From assembly GCA_037952775.1 (NCBI GenBank), contig JBANAY010000003.1:8370001-8434000 (forward strand): DNA of 64,000 nt, in the 5' to 3' direction. Positions within the stretch are counted from its first letter, which is position 1; each line of letters starts with the position of its first letter. Of the stretch, positions 1 to 11,856 are shown piece by piece. The DNA comes from Clonostachys chloroleuca (taxonomy: Eukaryota; Ascomycota; Sordariomycetes; Hypocreales; Bionectriaceae). The notes under the pieces are model-generated. The model saw nothing but the letters and a program-made list of their open reading frames with translations, did not search any database and was not told where the DNA came from. A program made the position numbers and the translations under genes.

Positions 1-3000
1 TGTAAGATGTTGAACCCTGCTGTCTGAATATCTCGCGAATCAGATGCGATCAAAGGATATATTTCAGACAAATCGGGGATGAGTCGGATAGGAAGCTTCT
101 CGATCTCCCGGCATATCATCCCATCGACAACCTCGAGAGGTTGGGTGTTGATGTCTCTGTCGAGCTTGAGGAGTTCAACGAGGCCTGTAGATGCTTTCTC
201 GGCGAATTCTTTCAATGCGTCTTCAAGATCATCGTTGGGTTCCGGCAGTGTCTTGAGTGTCTTCATCAACTTGAGAGAGGAGTGAATAAAGGGTAGGGCT
301 TCGGACAGAGGGTAATCCCCAGCCGACACCCACAGCGTAATACAGAATTCGATTGTCTTTTCCCAGTATGACCCATAGACATCCTTCATGCATGGGAGGA
401 GCTGGTCCAACGCACGGCAGATTTGAGCAGAGTCAGATGCACCCACGTTCAAGGGCTCATCAAGCCATGATGTAAGCTGCCTTACCGCAAAAACTATCCG
501 GTTGTTTGCCACGGGCAGGTCACCTTGCCCGTACACTTGACCGCAAATAATGAGCAACGTAAGAGAGATTCGGGCATTCTCCGACCCAAGAGCAGCACCG
601 GAAATTTCACTGACAAGGCGGTTGCACAAGTTATTGACACCCTTGAACGGTTGTGCTGCCTCTCCAAGCCCAGCCAGGATGGCCCCGGCGACTAGTACAG
701 TGTCTGGCGATGCCTTGAGAACGTCTGCTTTGAGCAACTTTTCTTCCATGATCTCCGTCACAGTCTGGGCTTCAACCCATGACTGTACAAGCTCGTAAAG
801 CACCCGCGATGTGTAGAAACCACGAGCAGTCAGTGACTTGGCCTGGCTCATCAGTAAATCCAAAAGTCGCAGGAAAGTCGCAGAGACATCTTCTCCAGAT
901 TTAGGAACAAATTGAGAGTTGAGAGTGCTTCTGAAGGAAGATATGAGCTCCTCGGCTTCAGCCGTGGCTTTTCGGGGTTTCAAACTGGCCCAAGGGCCAT
1001 TCTCAGACATTAGAGTGATTTGATCAGAAACGAGTTGTACCGTGACGCACTGGAGACTTAGGAGCTCAGCCTGAAATTGCTCGGGTAATTTTGAGAAGAT
1101 TTGGCTCTCTTGAAGCATGCTGTTGAGGTAGAGCGCCATCCTCACAGGAATAGAGCGGCCCAGTCGATCACGCTGCAACTGTCCAGGCAAAACCTCCCCA
1201 GTTTCGCTCTGGATCAAGGCCAGAGAAGCTCCGACATTGCTCGTGATGGATAGCGATGGGTCAATGGGCCGCTCAAATAGCCTCTGTAGTTCTTTAGTCC
1301 AAACGAGAGTGCTAGGGAACAAATCTTCTACGTGGGAACTCGACGCATTCTTGGCTTGCTGGAGCACTGTCTCGATCCTGGGAATAGTTAGTATACAGTG
1401 CATGAGTATTGACTAGGGGGATTACCACATACTCAAGTGCTTGTGGACCAGCACGGTCAAGGTTAGCTTGGATAATGCTCATAACAGGCAACTTGCCATC
1501 TGAATGGCCGTCTAGAAGCTGCCGGATCGCAGAGGCCTGTCCGGAGATCTGGCCTTGACCAATCTCGGAGAGTCTGAGCAGCTGAGCTACCAGGCCGGTG
1601 TGGAGTTCCTCATTTTCGGAGAAGAGTTGTGGTCGGCCCTTGACTAGGATTTCCAAAGCCTTGAGCGCACTTTCGGTGTGTTTACTTTGTTCCAGGAACC
1701 CCAAAGCCTTCTTAGCAATGATCTCGTAAGAGATATCATCGACAGCACTGTATGTTACCGCGGTTTCAAGGAGATCCCAGGCACCCGATTCGTTTGTGAC
1801 AGATGCCAGAGCTCTTGTAACGATGGCATCCTGTAGCTCCTTTCTTCTCCTAGCCAACTCCGACGCCTTCTCGTGTGAGAGCAGTGAAGCAAGCGCACTG
1901 TCGTTTGCTAGTCCTGAGGGCAGACCAAGAATAGCGCTTAGCCAGGTGTTCCAAAGCTGCGCAAAATCCTGTTCCCTCGAGGCAAATGACCCCAACAGGC
2001 GAAGCCAAGAAAACAGATACCGGGAGGCCGGTGACTCGATCACTTGGTTTATATTCTCCCCGCCCACGGAAAGAAGCAAGTTGGACACCTCAGTCCACTT
2101 TTCGCCGTTGAAAAGGTGAGGAGCAGTGCTAAGAGCGTATTCAACAATTCGCGCAGCTCCGAATGGTTTGAGACTACGCTTCTCCAGAAGCGAAATTGAT
2201 TGAGAAATGACTTGTTCGGATGCAGCCTTGGTATGGTCGACATCAGTTTCATTCAGCTCGTGGGTCTTCTGATATATTTGCCCAACGAGGCCAAACCACC
2301 GCCTGCCTTCTTCCCCAATCTTCTCCTGTGATACCTCAAACTCTTTAGAAACCTCAGGGAGCGAGTTTGAGATGTTCTCGGACAGCCTCGTAGCGTAGTT
2401 TTCCCATTCCTGTGAGAATTCGGACGAAAGCAGTGGGTCAGCCTTTGAAAGGAAGATGTATGCGTCCACAAAAATAGACATTGCATTCGGCCCAAGGGGT
2501 ATTGAGTTTGGCTTTTCTGAGACGGCGAAAAGAAACTGTTCGAAAAGAGGGAAGATGTGTTTCTTTCCAAAGGCTAGTTGGTCTTCACCTCCCAACGACT
2601 GCAAGAGCCTCTTCGCGGTATCGATAAAACACTTCCAGGCAAAAGAGGTGTTGGTCCGAGGCTCATCCCGGTTCGTAACTCCAGAAAGCAAGGATGTTAG
2701 AAGCGTAGAAGAACCTTCGAGTCCGAGGGTAGAAGTGGGCAAAATGCTCAAAAGTTGATCTAAAAATTCCCAAAACTTGGCAATGCTACCTTGAGAACCT
2801 TTAGCGATGAAGGCGTTCAGTCTTGTGAGGGGAGTTTTTTTTTCCCCGGAGGATACCCAAATATTAGGGTCTGCCTGTGTAAGCTTGGTAAGGGCTCGAA
2901 CATATTCTAGCGCAGATCCAAGCTGATTTGTACGGAGACCGCCAGTTACGATGGCTTGTCTCGCCTTTGTTTCGTCCGAATAGGGGAGTTTTCGGTCTAA

Positions 3001-3831
3001 GCAAACAAAAAAGAGCTGGCAAACAGTCTTCCTGACAGACGCATCACTGGATGTGATAGCCTTCCATACACTATCATTCGAGAAGTACTCATCATATTGG
3101 GGACGGAACCTTTCGATATCGGCACTCTCCACTTTCTGGAGAAGGCCAAGAACCAGAGACAGGCTGGCCGTTACCACCCTGGCATATTTTGCCTCCGAGT
3201 CTTCTTTCGTAGTTGACCTTTCGTCACTTAGCGTATCTTCCGTTTCCTGAATCGCACTTGTAGCAAAATCCAAGATCTGAGCTTGGCACTTCCTCCAGAA
3301 CGCCACCACTTTCTCAGGGGTCGTGAGAAAAGAGGAGAGGCTGCCGTTGGCTGCTCGAGCAACGACCCGGTCTCGGTCATAGAGCCCTGACAACCACGCG
3401 CCCACGACACTAGGTATTTGCCTCTCCATCCGCTTTCGAGCAGACTTCATCAGCTCGAGTTGCAGGTTGTGGGCGAGCTCCCGAACACGGCGAGAGTTAT
3501 CGATAGAGGTTCGTGCGTACACCTGTACCCAGACGTCCAAGACAGCATCCTCGACACCGCCATCCTTCTCAAAGGGATGAGCCTGAACATAGGCTACAAG
3601 CTCTTCAAGAGCCTTGCTCTTGGTTGTGGGGTCCTTCTTCAGGACGTTCTTCAGCGAAACAACGACGTTAGGGTCGGATATGGCATGAAGAGAGGGCGGC
3701 TCCGTGAGGTATGAAAGGGAGCTGGGACCTCCAGATGCGCCAAATCCAGACCCCGGGCCAGGGAAAGCACCGAATGCTGACGGGCCACCGGATGCAAACC
3801 CGCCAGCAGTCTTGCCCTTGGATTTCTTCAT
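1..3831 (-). CDS. ltn1: Listerin, E3 ubiquitin ligase of ribosome quality control (3' part outside window)
   Basis: Listerin (Ltn1/Rkr1) binds 60S subunits stalled with nascent chains and ubiquitinates the chain. The visible part is about 1258 residues of HEAT/ARM-like helical repeats. The C-terminal RING domain is not seen because the frame stays open past base 1. The start is the ATG at 3831, followed by the Lys-rich and Gly/Phe/Ser-rich leader typical of fungal listerins, then the conserved block containing SLSYL and DPNVVVSLKNVLKKD. One intron is visible at 1378-1432 (donor GTATGT, branch TACTAAC, acceptor CAG); splicing it restores a frame open to the window edge, whereas reading through gives a stop at 1312. 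Family length is usually about 1550-1650 residues, so roughly a fifth is missing. The assignment rests on the N-terminal conserved blocks and on the helical-repeat character of the rest. Confidence 0.9.
1378..1432 (-). other. Intron in ltn1
   Basis: 55-base intron on the minus strand with donor GTATGT, a perfect TACTAAC branch site and a CAG acceptor. Removing it joins two long open frames of listerin. Confidence 0.9.
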
Positions 3832-6127
3832 GGTAGAGGCTGCGGGCGCACACTCGCGCAACTGTGGTCTGATCAAATCATGCAGTTGAGAGCCGATCCT
3901 CGTTACAGTCGCGACTCAGAGAACAGAGCAATGCCTTTGTGTGAGTTGCAGGAGCCTAGCTGCGTGCTGAGAGCTGGTTGGCGGTCGATGTGTGTCCTTG
4001 AATGTTGGTGGGGGTTTGCGCAGAGTCGATGAGGGCCAAGGTGATGTCACTGCGGGGGGAAGTACAAGGGCTTCATTGCAAAGTGAGTGCCTTGGCCGCA
4101 CATTATTGGGTCCGCCTTAGGTACACGGGTACAATAGACCTCCGGAGTATTACTCACTCACCGGCTCACTAATGGGAGGTCCCCACAGAACACCTCAAAT
4201 CTCTGTCAGTGTCAGATGGAAGCCAGCCTGGAACCTCCATCAAGCGCACTGCACTCCAGCGTCGATGACCAATTCCACTCGCTTAAGCAACTTCCTCGCC
4301 TTCACTTAGTGGTGAGGTAAGCATCTAGCAAGAGGAATCAGTACCGGCACCTCAAACCGCCCAGCATCAAACTCCATTTCACATTCTGTGTGAGACTCTA
4401 AGATATGATACCACATACATACATTGGCGCCATCAGCGGTAGCATTCCGGACCTACGAGATCGCTTTCGTGGGTAAGTTTGTGTTTAATCATGCTCTCGG
4501 AGTGCGTCATTCCAGGAAAATCTACATCGGCAGTAGCGGTAGAGGATATTAAGGCAGTCGTGAGAGTATTTTTTGCGTCTAAATATAGCATAGTTATGAG
4601 CATCACAAGTGATTATCTCGGCATGCTCAATATCATGGCCGATCTGTATCCTCGTTGATAGGTACCTAGTCTAAAGCATCAATGTTTTCCAGACTCTGGG
4701 TATAGACATCGCAGAACAAAGATTATTTCCTTTTAGAAATCCAAGCCATTTTGCAGGAGTATTATTCCAGAGGACCGCCGTGCAAAATCCCTTCTCTCAT
4801 CTGCACTTAGTCTTATAGACACAATGGCCACTGCCCTTGTTTCTTGGATCAAGATCTAGGGCATGCTGAGACAAGTCTGGCTTTTTCTCTTGTGGCTACC
4901 CTATAGGCCACCAGTTCGTTGACCTGTTAATTGTCATTGGATTTACCGATCAAAATAATCCCCCAATATCCGAATATTGATTACTCATGTAGGCAGTTTC
5001 TAATATATAAGGAGCAGGGCAATGATGAAAGTGGGCAACGTTTTGGACCTCTTGCTGTACACACATGATCACGGACAAGCCGGCAATGATCGGAGCAGAG
5101 GACCAGCCGGGCGCTAAACATCGATCGTCCTTTGAGACTACTTACCTAGCGCCATTGCCATCCGATTGAGCAGTGCTTAGCGCCAGACACGTGACACCAA
5201 ACTATCTCCGGCTAAGCATGCCAACATGCTGCTTTCCGTCTTGACCCATGGCAAATGCCCATGCGGCTGTAGGCATCCATGGATCTGTCTTGCCCTCAGG
5301 GGTGTGGAGACCTGCGGGCCTTGTTACCATTCGCCAGTGTCTCCCTGCTGCTCGGGGCATCTCGGCCATTCCTGAGCCAGCCCCTCAATCAGATGCAATA
5401 CCGACGAGAGCCACGGCGTCAGCGGCTCGTTATGCCGAGCCAGCCACGCTCGAGCTGACCTTGGCGTGCAGCTTGGCGGAGTTCTGGCCTAGTCCTCGTG
5501 TGACAGTTTGCAGAGGGGGAATCTGTCCATCGCATGGATAGCGCGCATTTACCCCGCAAGCGCCCCTGCCCGACCTGGCTCCAGAGGCTCCAGGGGCCCC
5601 ATTCCCCCAGAACCCTCCCTGGAACCTCCCGGTCAGTGGAGGTCGACTGTAGTCCGCACCATGAGATCATCCTAATAGGCCTGCCTGCAGGTGGTTTGAA
5701 TTCGTGTCATTGGATCACATTTGTTTGTCACGATGGTAGCGTAAACTCCAATCTCTCCTCCTCTTTTCAATCTCCTCCTCCTCCTCCTCCTCTTCGTACT
5801 TCCTCTCCCTCCTATTTCCACCCTTCTCCGTGCATCACTGCCAGCCTCCTTACTCCAACCAGCCTCATCTCCACCTGCGCCTTGACCCTTGTGCACCTGC
5901 TCCGCTTGAGTCCTGGCACCATTCTCGACGTCACTGACCAGGCCCCATCAATCATCATCGTACTCGATTAGGGGGAAGATAAGCCTCCATGCTTCTCACC
6001 TCGGTGCTGAATTGCCCTCTTCCATCCACCGAGCGTGCTTGTTGAGTACTCGCGTGCTGAACGGACGACCAAGCCGCACTTCTGGCTCTCCAGCATAAGC
6101 TGGGCAATATCTTCCTGCTCTGCCAAG
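3832..6127. promoter_or_regulatory. Divergent intergenic region between ltn1 and the repeat-protein gene
   Basis: About 2.3 kb separates the two divergent starts, so both promoters must lie here. No open frame with a credible ATG, domain or splice signals was found. A CTC-rich microsatellite lies at 5770-5803 in the pyrimidine-rich leader of the right-hand gene. Between about 4400 and 5100 the sequence is AT-rich and shows no recognisable feature. Confidence 0.5.
5770..5803 (+). repeat. (CCT)n microsatellite in pyrimidine-rich leader
   Basis: A run of CCT/CTC units about 320 bases upstream of the ATG of the repeat-protein gene. Long pyrimidine tracts are common near transcription starts in filamentous fungi; any function is inference. 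Confidence 0.7.
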
Positions 6128-9100
6128 ATGCTGCCCACAGCAACGTCGCGCGCCACCCTGGGTGCGCGAAGATTACCATCGCAGCATGTTTCGAGATCGT
6201 CTGCCGCTTTGGTCAGTGGCATATCTTCATCACCCGCCCAGCACAGTCGATGCTTTTGCCTCGGTGCAAGGGAGGCGAGGGGCCGTCGCCGCAGCCTCCG
6301 ATACCGTCACATGGAGTCTATCCATCGGCAGTTATCGTGGGAAAACCAACCTCGGACCGACGACACGAAGCCCATCATAAAGAAACACATTACTCTATCC
6401 ACTGCACCGTTTGCGAAATTCGGCTCGGGCGACGTTAATGCGAATGCTGACGAGATCAAATCCTGGTCCGATGACCTGTCGGGTATTCGCCCTGGCCGAA
6501 ACATTGAGGATGTAGAACGTGAGGCCATCAACCATTTATTCGGCAGTTACCAGCATGAAATCTGGAGATCGCCACTGAACAGTATCCGAAATCTACTCAA
6601 ATCTCACCATACTCCAAAGGAGAATGCGTCGGACAATGTGACCCATGGTGACTCTCACATCGACCCAATTACGAATCGTAGAGTACCCAATACCAATTCC
6701 TTCGACTCGCAAACGGCAGGGCCTGCACCAAATTATGATGACGCTGACAAGTATGGGCCATCGAAGTGGAACGAACCCGATGGGCTTCAGAAGCCTACTG
6801 TCGAGGAGCAGTCCAAGAAATACAAAGATCTTGGACAGTACAAGCCGATTCTAGGCAGTTCAGATAGTTTCAAGCCCCCCGTTGCCGAGGAGAAGATCCA
6901 GTGGTACAACGACTTGGGAAAATACAACCCTGTGCATTGGAACGAACCACATGGTCTCCAGCAGTCGGCAACAGAGGAAAAGTCGAAAAATTACAGTGAT
7001 TTGAATAAATATGCGCCTGAACTGGATAGTTCTATCACTCCACAAGGAGTCACCGAGGAACCATCACAACAATACGCTGACTTGAAAAACTATAAGCCAG
7101 CCTCTTGGAACGAGCCCGACGGGCAACAGACTTTGACCCCTGAAGAGCAATCCAAGGTGTATAACGATCTGGGGTCCTATGGTGCTGTCAGTTGGAATGA
7201 GCCTGATGGTCTACCCGATGCAGCACCAGAGGAAAAGTCTAAGCAATACGATGACCTCGGGACGTACAAGGCCACTCGGTGGAATGAACCGGATGGCTTG
7301 CGCAAGCCCACCCCAGAAGAGCTTTCCAAGAACTACGACGACCTTTCTAAATATAACGCGGTACAATGGAGAGAACCCGATGGCTTGCCAAATCCTACCG
7401 AAGAAGAGCGCTCTAAGAACTACGCCGATCTTGGGGAGTACAAGCCTGTACAGTGGAATGAGCCTGATGGACTACCTTCCCTAACGCCTGAGGAAGCATC
7501 CAAATCTTATGGAGATGTGGATAAATATGGCCCAGTGGCATGGAGCGAACCTGATGGTCTTCGACCGCTGAGCCCCGAGGAGAAGTCAAAGAACTATGAT
7601 GACCTACAGAAATACAGTGCCCCATTTGTTGCCAAGGCATCTGTATTGGAAGAGTTCGAACGAGCCCAGTTGGACACAACGCTCAAGGGCAACTTGCTTC
7701 CCCCGAAGGTCGAGGTCAAGTCAGAGGATCCGGCCAAGGAATACACAGACCTGGCAGCTTATGGGCCTGCCAGGTGGAATGAACCCGATGGTTTGCCAAA
7801 ACCGACTCCTGAGGAGCTCTCGAAAAACTACAACGACCTCCATATGTATAGGCCAGCTCAATGGAACGAACCTGACGGCCTGCCATCTCGAACACCCGAG
7901 GAGAAATCAAAGGACTACAAAGATGTGCACGCTTACAGTGCAAATTCTGAGGGAGAACTTGAAGATGTTCCTCAGAGGATCCACCCGGAGGAGGTTTCTA
8001 AGAACTACAACGATGTGGGATTGTATGGTGCTGTACGATGGAATGAGCCTGATGGGCTTGGAAATCTTACAGGGGAAGAAAGGTCCAAGGCCTACTCTGA
8101 TCTTCCAAGCTATGCAGCTCGGGATGCTCCAGCCGAAGATGTGGTCGTGCGAAGGCACCCGGAAGAAGCCTCCAAAAACTACAGGGACCTTGATGGGTAT
8201 TCTGAGCAAATGGATAGCTCTGCTACACCACAGGTTCATCCTGAGGAGGCTTCGAAGGCGTACCACGATCTCGCAAAGTACCAACCCCAGAAATTTGACT
8301 CTCCCGACGAGAACTGTCCAATCCATCCGGAGGAAGCCTCCAAGGAATACAAGGACCTAGGCAAGTACTCTGCCTCATTTGAAGAGGCAGAGACACTGGA
8401 ACGAACTCACCCTGAGCAGCTGACCAAACAATACAAGGATTTGGACAAGTATGCTCCTAAGTCATTTGACCCAGCCAACAAGACATACCCGATTCACTCT
8501 GAGGAAGCCACCAAGGCCTACAAGGACCTTCATCTGTACGGTACTGTGTCCCATAACGAGCCTGATGGGCTTCCGGGAAAACACCAGGACCCCACCTCCC
8601 AGGGACTGGGACCTTATGATTCCAAGGTACGAGTCGAGCAGGAAAAAACTTTGACAATGGGTCGACACTGGGGCCAGGCCAGCAAGATGTCATCGAGCAC
8701 CCTAGAAGACAGTATGGACTCTCTGGATAACTTGACAGCGCAGGACATTCGCGCTGACGTTCTTCGAAAGGTGCAGGAAGATAGACAGAATGAAACATTG
8801 GAGAGTGCCAAGGCAGAGCACGAGTCCTCCTGGGATGCAACAATGAACCAGGCCAGAGACCAAATTCACGACGCAAAGACCAAAAACACACATCGACTGA
8901 CAGGAAACTATATTCAAGACTTCTCGGAAGACTTTGCCCGATCTTGGAGCACCGAAAACTCATCAACCGGGGCCGCACTCTTTCCCAAGGATCTCTCTGG
9001 GGACGATGGCGATCAGAGCAGCTCAGCCAAGTCTTCTTCGGTGGTGCCAGAAGACGAGCCCGACCTTGAGTCCATGGATGGGTGCTTCCCCACCGAGAGC

Positions 9101-9964
9101 TTTAGACCAGAGCCGGCCTTGAATCGACAACTATCCAAAAAGGGACGAAACAAACTTGACAACTCAGCAACTGATGCGACTGTGGCTGGAACTGGAGCGG
9201 GGCATTTGGCTACCAGCGAAACTGGACAGATGCCAGACAGTGAGGCTGAATCATTTGCAACTTCGCAGCAATCTGAGAATCCTTCTACGGCATCTGTAAC
9301 ACCCGACAAGGCGGCCGTTGGCAAGAACATGATAGCCAGCTCCTTCAAATTGTTGGCATATGATTCCTCGTCCGACAAAGTTCATATGGCTGACGCCACT
9401 TCGGAATTGCCTCAGTCAACATCTCCTCAGACCGCCACTGATCTTATTCTCAACCTGAACAATGCTGCCAAATTCTTCCCACATATCTCAAGTCTCCAAA
9501 GCCGCGGATATGAATTAGTATCAGGAAACAAAGATGTCCTCGTACTCCAAAAAGTGCGAGAAGCATCTACGAGTGTCGAAGGAGAAGGTCCAGCTGGAAC
9601 AACAGCCCATCATCGTGTGAACCCAATTGATATGATGGGCCGGTCTGTAACGGGAAATTTCGCAAGTCCAACCGGTTTTGTCAATTACGATACTGTGTTC
9701 GAGCCTGTGTCAAAGAATCCAACATCGACTCACCAAGCCGAGCCTAACACTTACCAAGAAGAGACAAAAACTAGAAAGCAGGAAGAACGGGGAAATCGTA
9801 AGAAGAGAGGTATCGGGAAGAGGGCCATCGTGGGTGTGGTATGGATCGCCGGAGTCTCATATGCAGTTGGAGCCGTTGCAGAATCCCTCACAAGACGAGC
9901 TCCTTTGTCCGAAAGAACGTCCCCATCGGCGACGGGTCCTGCCACCAGTACAAAGGCTGGTTGA
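6128..9964 (+). CDS. Putative mitochondrial protein with about 21 tandem Y-x-D-L / W-N-E-P-D-G-L modules
   Basis: Single-exon gene of 1278 residues. The first ATG in the frame is at 6128, and the roughly 60 residues it opens are rich in Arg, Ser and Ala with no acid, a typical mitochondrial presequence. Residues about 200-815 consist of about 21 modules of roughly 26 residues built on EE-x-SK-x-Y-x-DL-x-x-Y, twelve of them followed by W-N-E-P-D-G-L or a close variant. The last third is Ser/Thr- and acid-rich and probably disordered. One hydrophobic segment lies near the C-terminus (about residues 1233-1254) after a basic stretch, suggesting a tail anchor. I know similar repeat proteins only as uncharacterised 'serine-threonine rich' proteins of Pezizomycotina and assign no function. 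The gene converges with the small gene at 10255-10485. Mitochondrial location is inferred from the presequence alone. Confidence 0.8.
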   Translation: MLPTATSRATLGARRLPSQHVSRSSAALVSGISSSPAQHSRCFCLGAREARGRRRSLRYRHMESIHRQLSWENQPRTDDTKPIIKKHITLSTAPFAKFGSGDVNANADEIKSWSDDLSGIRPGRNIEDVEREAINHLFGSYQHEIWRSPLNSIRNLLKSHHTPKENASDNVTHGDSHIDPITNRRVPNTNSFDSQTAGPAPNYDDADKYGPSKWNEPDGLQKPTVEEQSKKYKDLGQYKPILGSSDSFKPPVAEEKIQWYNDLGKYNPVHWNEPHGLQQSATEEKSKNYSDLNKYAPELDSSITPQGVTEEPSQQYADLKNYKPASWNEPDGQQTLTPEEQSKVYNDLGSYGAVSWNEPDGLPDAAPEEKSKQYDDLGTYKATRWNEPDGLRKPTPEELSKNYDDLSKYNAVQWREPDGLPNPTEEERSKNYADLGEYKPVQWNEPDGLPSLTPEEASKSYGDVDKYGPVAWSEPDGLRPLSPEEKSKNYDDLQKYSAPFVAKASVLEEFERAQLDTTLKGNLLPPKVEVKSEDPAKEYTDLAAYGPARWNEPDGLPKPTPEELSKNYNDLHMYRPAQWNEPDGLPSRTPEEKSKDYKDVHAYSANSEGELEDVPQRIHPEEVSKNYNDVGLYGAVRWNEPDGLGNLTGEERSKAYSDLPSYAARDAPAEDVVVRRHPEEASKNYRDLDGYSEQMDSSATPQVHPEEASKAYHDLAKYQPQKFDSPDENCPIHPEEASKEYKDLGKYSASFEEAETLERTHPEQLTKQYKDLDKYAPKSFDPANKTYPIHSEEATKAYKDLHLYGTVSHNEPDGLPGKHQDPTSQGLGPYDSKVRVEQEKTLTMGRHWGQASKMSSSTLEDSMDSLDNLTAQDIRADVLRKVQEDRQNETLESAKAEHESSWDATMNQARDQIHDAKTKNTHRLTGNYIQDFSEDFARSWSTENSSTGAALFPKDLSGDDGDQSSSAKSSSVVPEDEPDLESMDGCFPTESFRPEPALNRQLSKKGRNKLDNSATDATVAGTGAGHLATSETGQMPDSEAESFATSQQSENPSTASVTPDKAAVGKNMIASSFKLLAYDSSSDKVHMADATSELPQSTSPQTATDLILNLNNAAKFFPHISSLQSRGYELVSGNKDVLVLQKVREASTSVEGEGPAGTTAHHRVNPIDMMGRSVTGNFASPTGFVNYDTVFEPVSKNPTSTHQAEPNTYQEETKTRKQEERGNRKKRGIGKRAIVGVVWIAGVSYAVGAVAESLTRRAPLSERTSPSATGPATSTKAG
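6730..8575 (+). repeat. Protein-coding tandem repeat, about 21 copies of an 80-base module
   Basis: The DNA encodes about 21 copies of Y-x-D-(L/V)-x-x-Y spaced by roughly 26 codons, about twelve with W-N-E-P-D-G-L. Copies are diverged at the DNA level while the protein motif is held, which points to selection on the protein rather than recent expansion. In the right third the W-N-E-P-D-G-L part is often replaced by an H-P-E-E spacer. Confidence 0.9.
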
Positions 9965-10254
9965 GAAATGAGGGAACCATTCAACTTTTTCACTTGAGGT
10001 ATCTATTGGCGTTGACTGGGCAGGAGTTGGAGGAGTTGAATACGACGGTGGATGGCTGAATTCAGTTTTTCTTTCCAATTTGTAGTAGTAACTTTTTTCC
10101 CTACTGATACCAGATACTTGAATCCACTCTCTCCTATTCTCGGAGAACGTAAATTAGGTCCTTCTCCATGATGCAGGTTGCCAGGAGGCTTTTGTCCCTC
10201 GAGTCCATCCTAGACTCGCTCAGCCCTGCCCAATCCCACTGCCGGGAATCAAGC

Positions 10255-10485
10255 TTAGTTCTTAGACTCCCTGTCGGCGATACCGGTCATCTGCAGCGCT
10301 CTCTTCTGATCCTCCTTACTCCAGCTCTGGCGACGGTCAAGCTTGGGCGTCCAGCTGTTTGTATGCTCCAGCGCATGCTGGGCGGCGCGAGTATCAGTTG
10401 GATGCGCCGCGTCCGTCTTGGCGTGAGCCGCCTCGGTCTGATTAGCGGGACGGGAGGGGACGGGCTGCTCGTCTGAGGGAGCCAT
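10255..10485 (-). CDS. Small conserved fungal protein, 76 residues
   Basis: Intact single-exon frame starting at the ATG at 10485 (residues MAPSDEQ) and ending with TAA at 10255. The sequence is hydrophilic, rich in Ala, Gln and charged residues, with no signal peptide or membrane segment. Its second half carries a compact block reading HTNSW-x-PK-x-DRRQSWS-x-EDQK, which I recall as conserved in short proteins of filamentous ascomycetes; that recall is the main reason to call the frame real. It is convergent with the repeat-protein gene, leaving 290 bases between the stops. Function unknown; probably intrinsically disordered. Confidence 0.65.
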   Translation of the reverse strand: MAPSDEQPVPSRPANQTEAAHAKTDAAHPTDTRAAQHALEHTNSWTPKLDRRQSWSKEDQKRALQMTGIADRESKN

Positions 10486-11856
10486 TTTGTATGCTTGTGT
10501 ACAGAGACAGGTGGATGAGATGTAGTAAGTAGGTAGGTTGTTTGATTTGATGGGAGTCAATTGATGACGAGGCGGAGAGGTGTATGTAAGAGAGGGGACA
10601 GATAGCTCCTGGCGGTGTTCTAGATCGAGGCCTACTATAGCTACTTACTTAACCAAGTAAAGAGCTCTCCGCTTGGGGAAGAAGGTGCATTCATCCGCGT
10701 TCGCCACTTGGAATGTGCGTAATGTCGGCCAAGCGGCCATCCACCCACCCTCTCCAGTGACATTTGTCCAATCATCCGGTCGGTTGTTCCACACCTCCGC
10801 ATCTTGTGTTAGAGCATCGTGCTAGATGGCATGTTCTTATCCCGATTGTTGATAAGTATTGCCCCTCAGATAAAACGGCCCTTGTTTGCTACAATCGTCC
10901 CGAGTCTTCAGTCCACTATTATCGTCCATCTAAAAGCAAGGTATAGGGTGGCAGACAACGCTCATCAAATCATATAAACTCGACAGGCCAAGATAAGCTC
11001 GTTCAATTAAACCGGGCGGCTAGTGTGATCCAATCAATCAACCAGACTTCGTGTATTCTCGAGGCACCTGCTTTCAATCTTCCCCCGTAGCCCATCCAAT
11101 AATCTGCCGTTATCCATTCAATCATTCTTAATGCATCAATCACCAACGGAACCACCAGAACAGGGAGAAAAGCGTATCGAATGAGTTAATAAGAAACCGA
11201 AATGCCGAACCATGCAAATGCTCTTTTACAACACACAACTCCATGCCAAAATAATCATAAAAAAGCCAAGAAATAAACTCCGAGGACCTCACTCAGGGTC
11301 GCGCCAATGTGAATCTCATCGCAATCCCAATTCCTGCCAGAGACCATCGAAATCAAAGAAGAAAGAAACAATGAATGCCCAGAAGCCATGATGCCCGTTC
11401 GCCCCCTCCGATCCGTGAAAACCATCATCATCGCCATCACATGCTTTTATCATCCCGTATCCTTCATTCATTTCCCCATCGCCCTGTCAACAATGTCCAA
11501 GAGTAGGAAAAAACAAGTGGCTGATGCCTGTCTTGCGTATGCCGGGCATATGCGCCGCATGTTGTCCGCGTCCAACTAATCAGGGACGGAGACACTGGAT
11601 GGAGTGCGTAGCTGGAAAGAAGCAAAAAATCGTGGTTCGGGTTCTCACCCCGTGAATGTCAGTGGGAGAAAATAGCATGTCAATGCTTTCGTATGTACAG
11701 GTGTTTGGCCGTATGTAAATGAGCGGCAGAAAGAGTCGTCAAGAGTGGGAGGGGGTATATAGCGCGCTCATGTCGCTCCTCCTTCTCACGCCTTCATGAA
11801 TGCAATGGGTTTGAATGCAAAAGGTCACCTCGAGAAACGCTTGATCACAAGTGCAT
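10486..11856. other. Gene-free interval between the 76-residue gene and the Tos4-like gene
   Basis: About 1.4 kb holding the promoter of the minus-strand small gene on its left and the 3' untranslated region of the minus-strand Tos4-like gene on its right. The only ATG frames are shorter than 70 codons and look like chance. Confidence 0.5.

Noticed and set aside
11388..11579. 63-codon plus-strand frame downstream of the Tos4-like gene
   Set aside because: Lies in the probable 3' untranslated region of the minus-strand gene and has no coding features.
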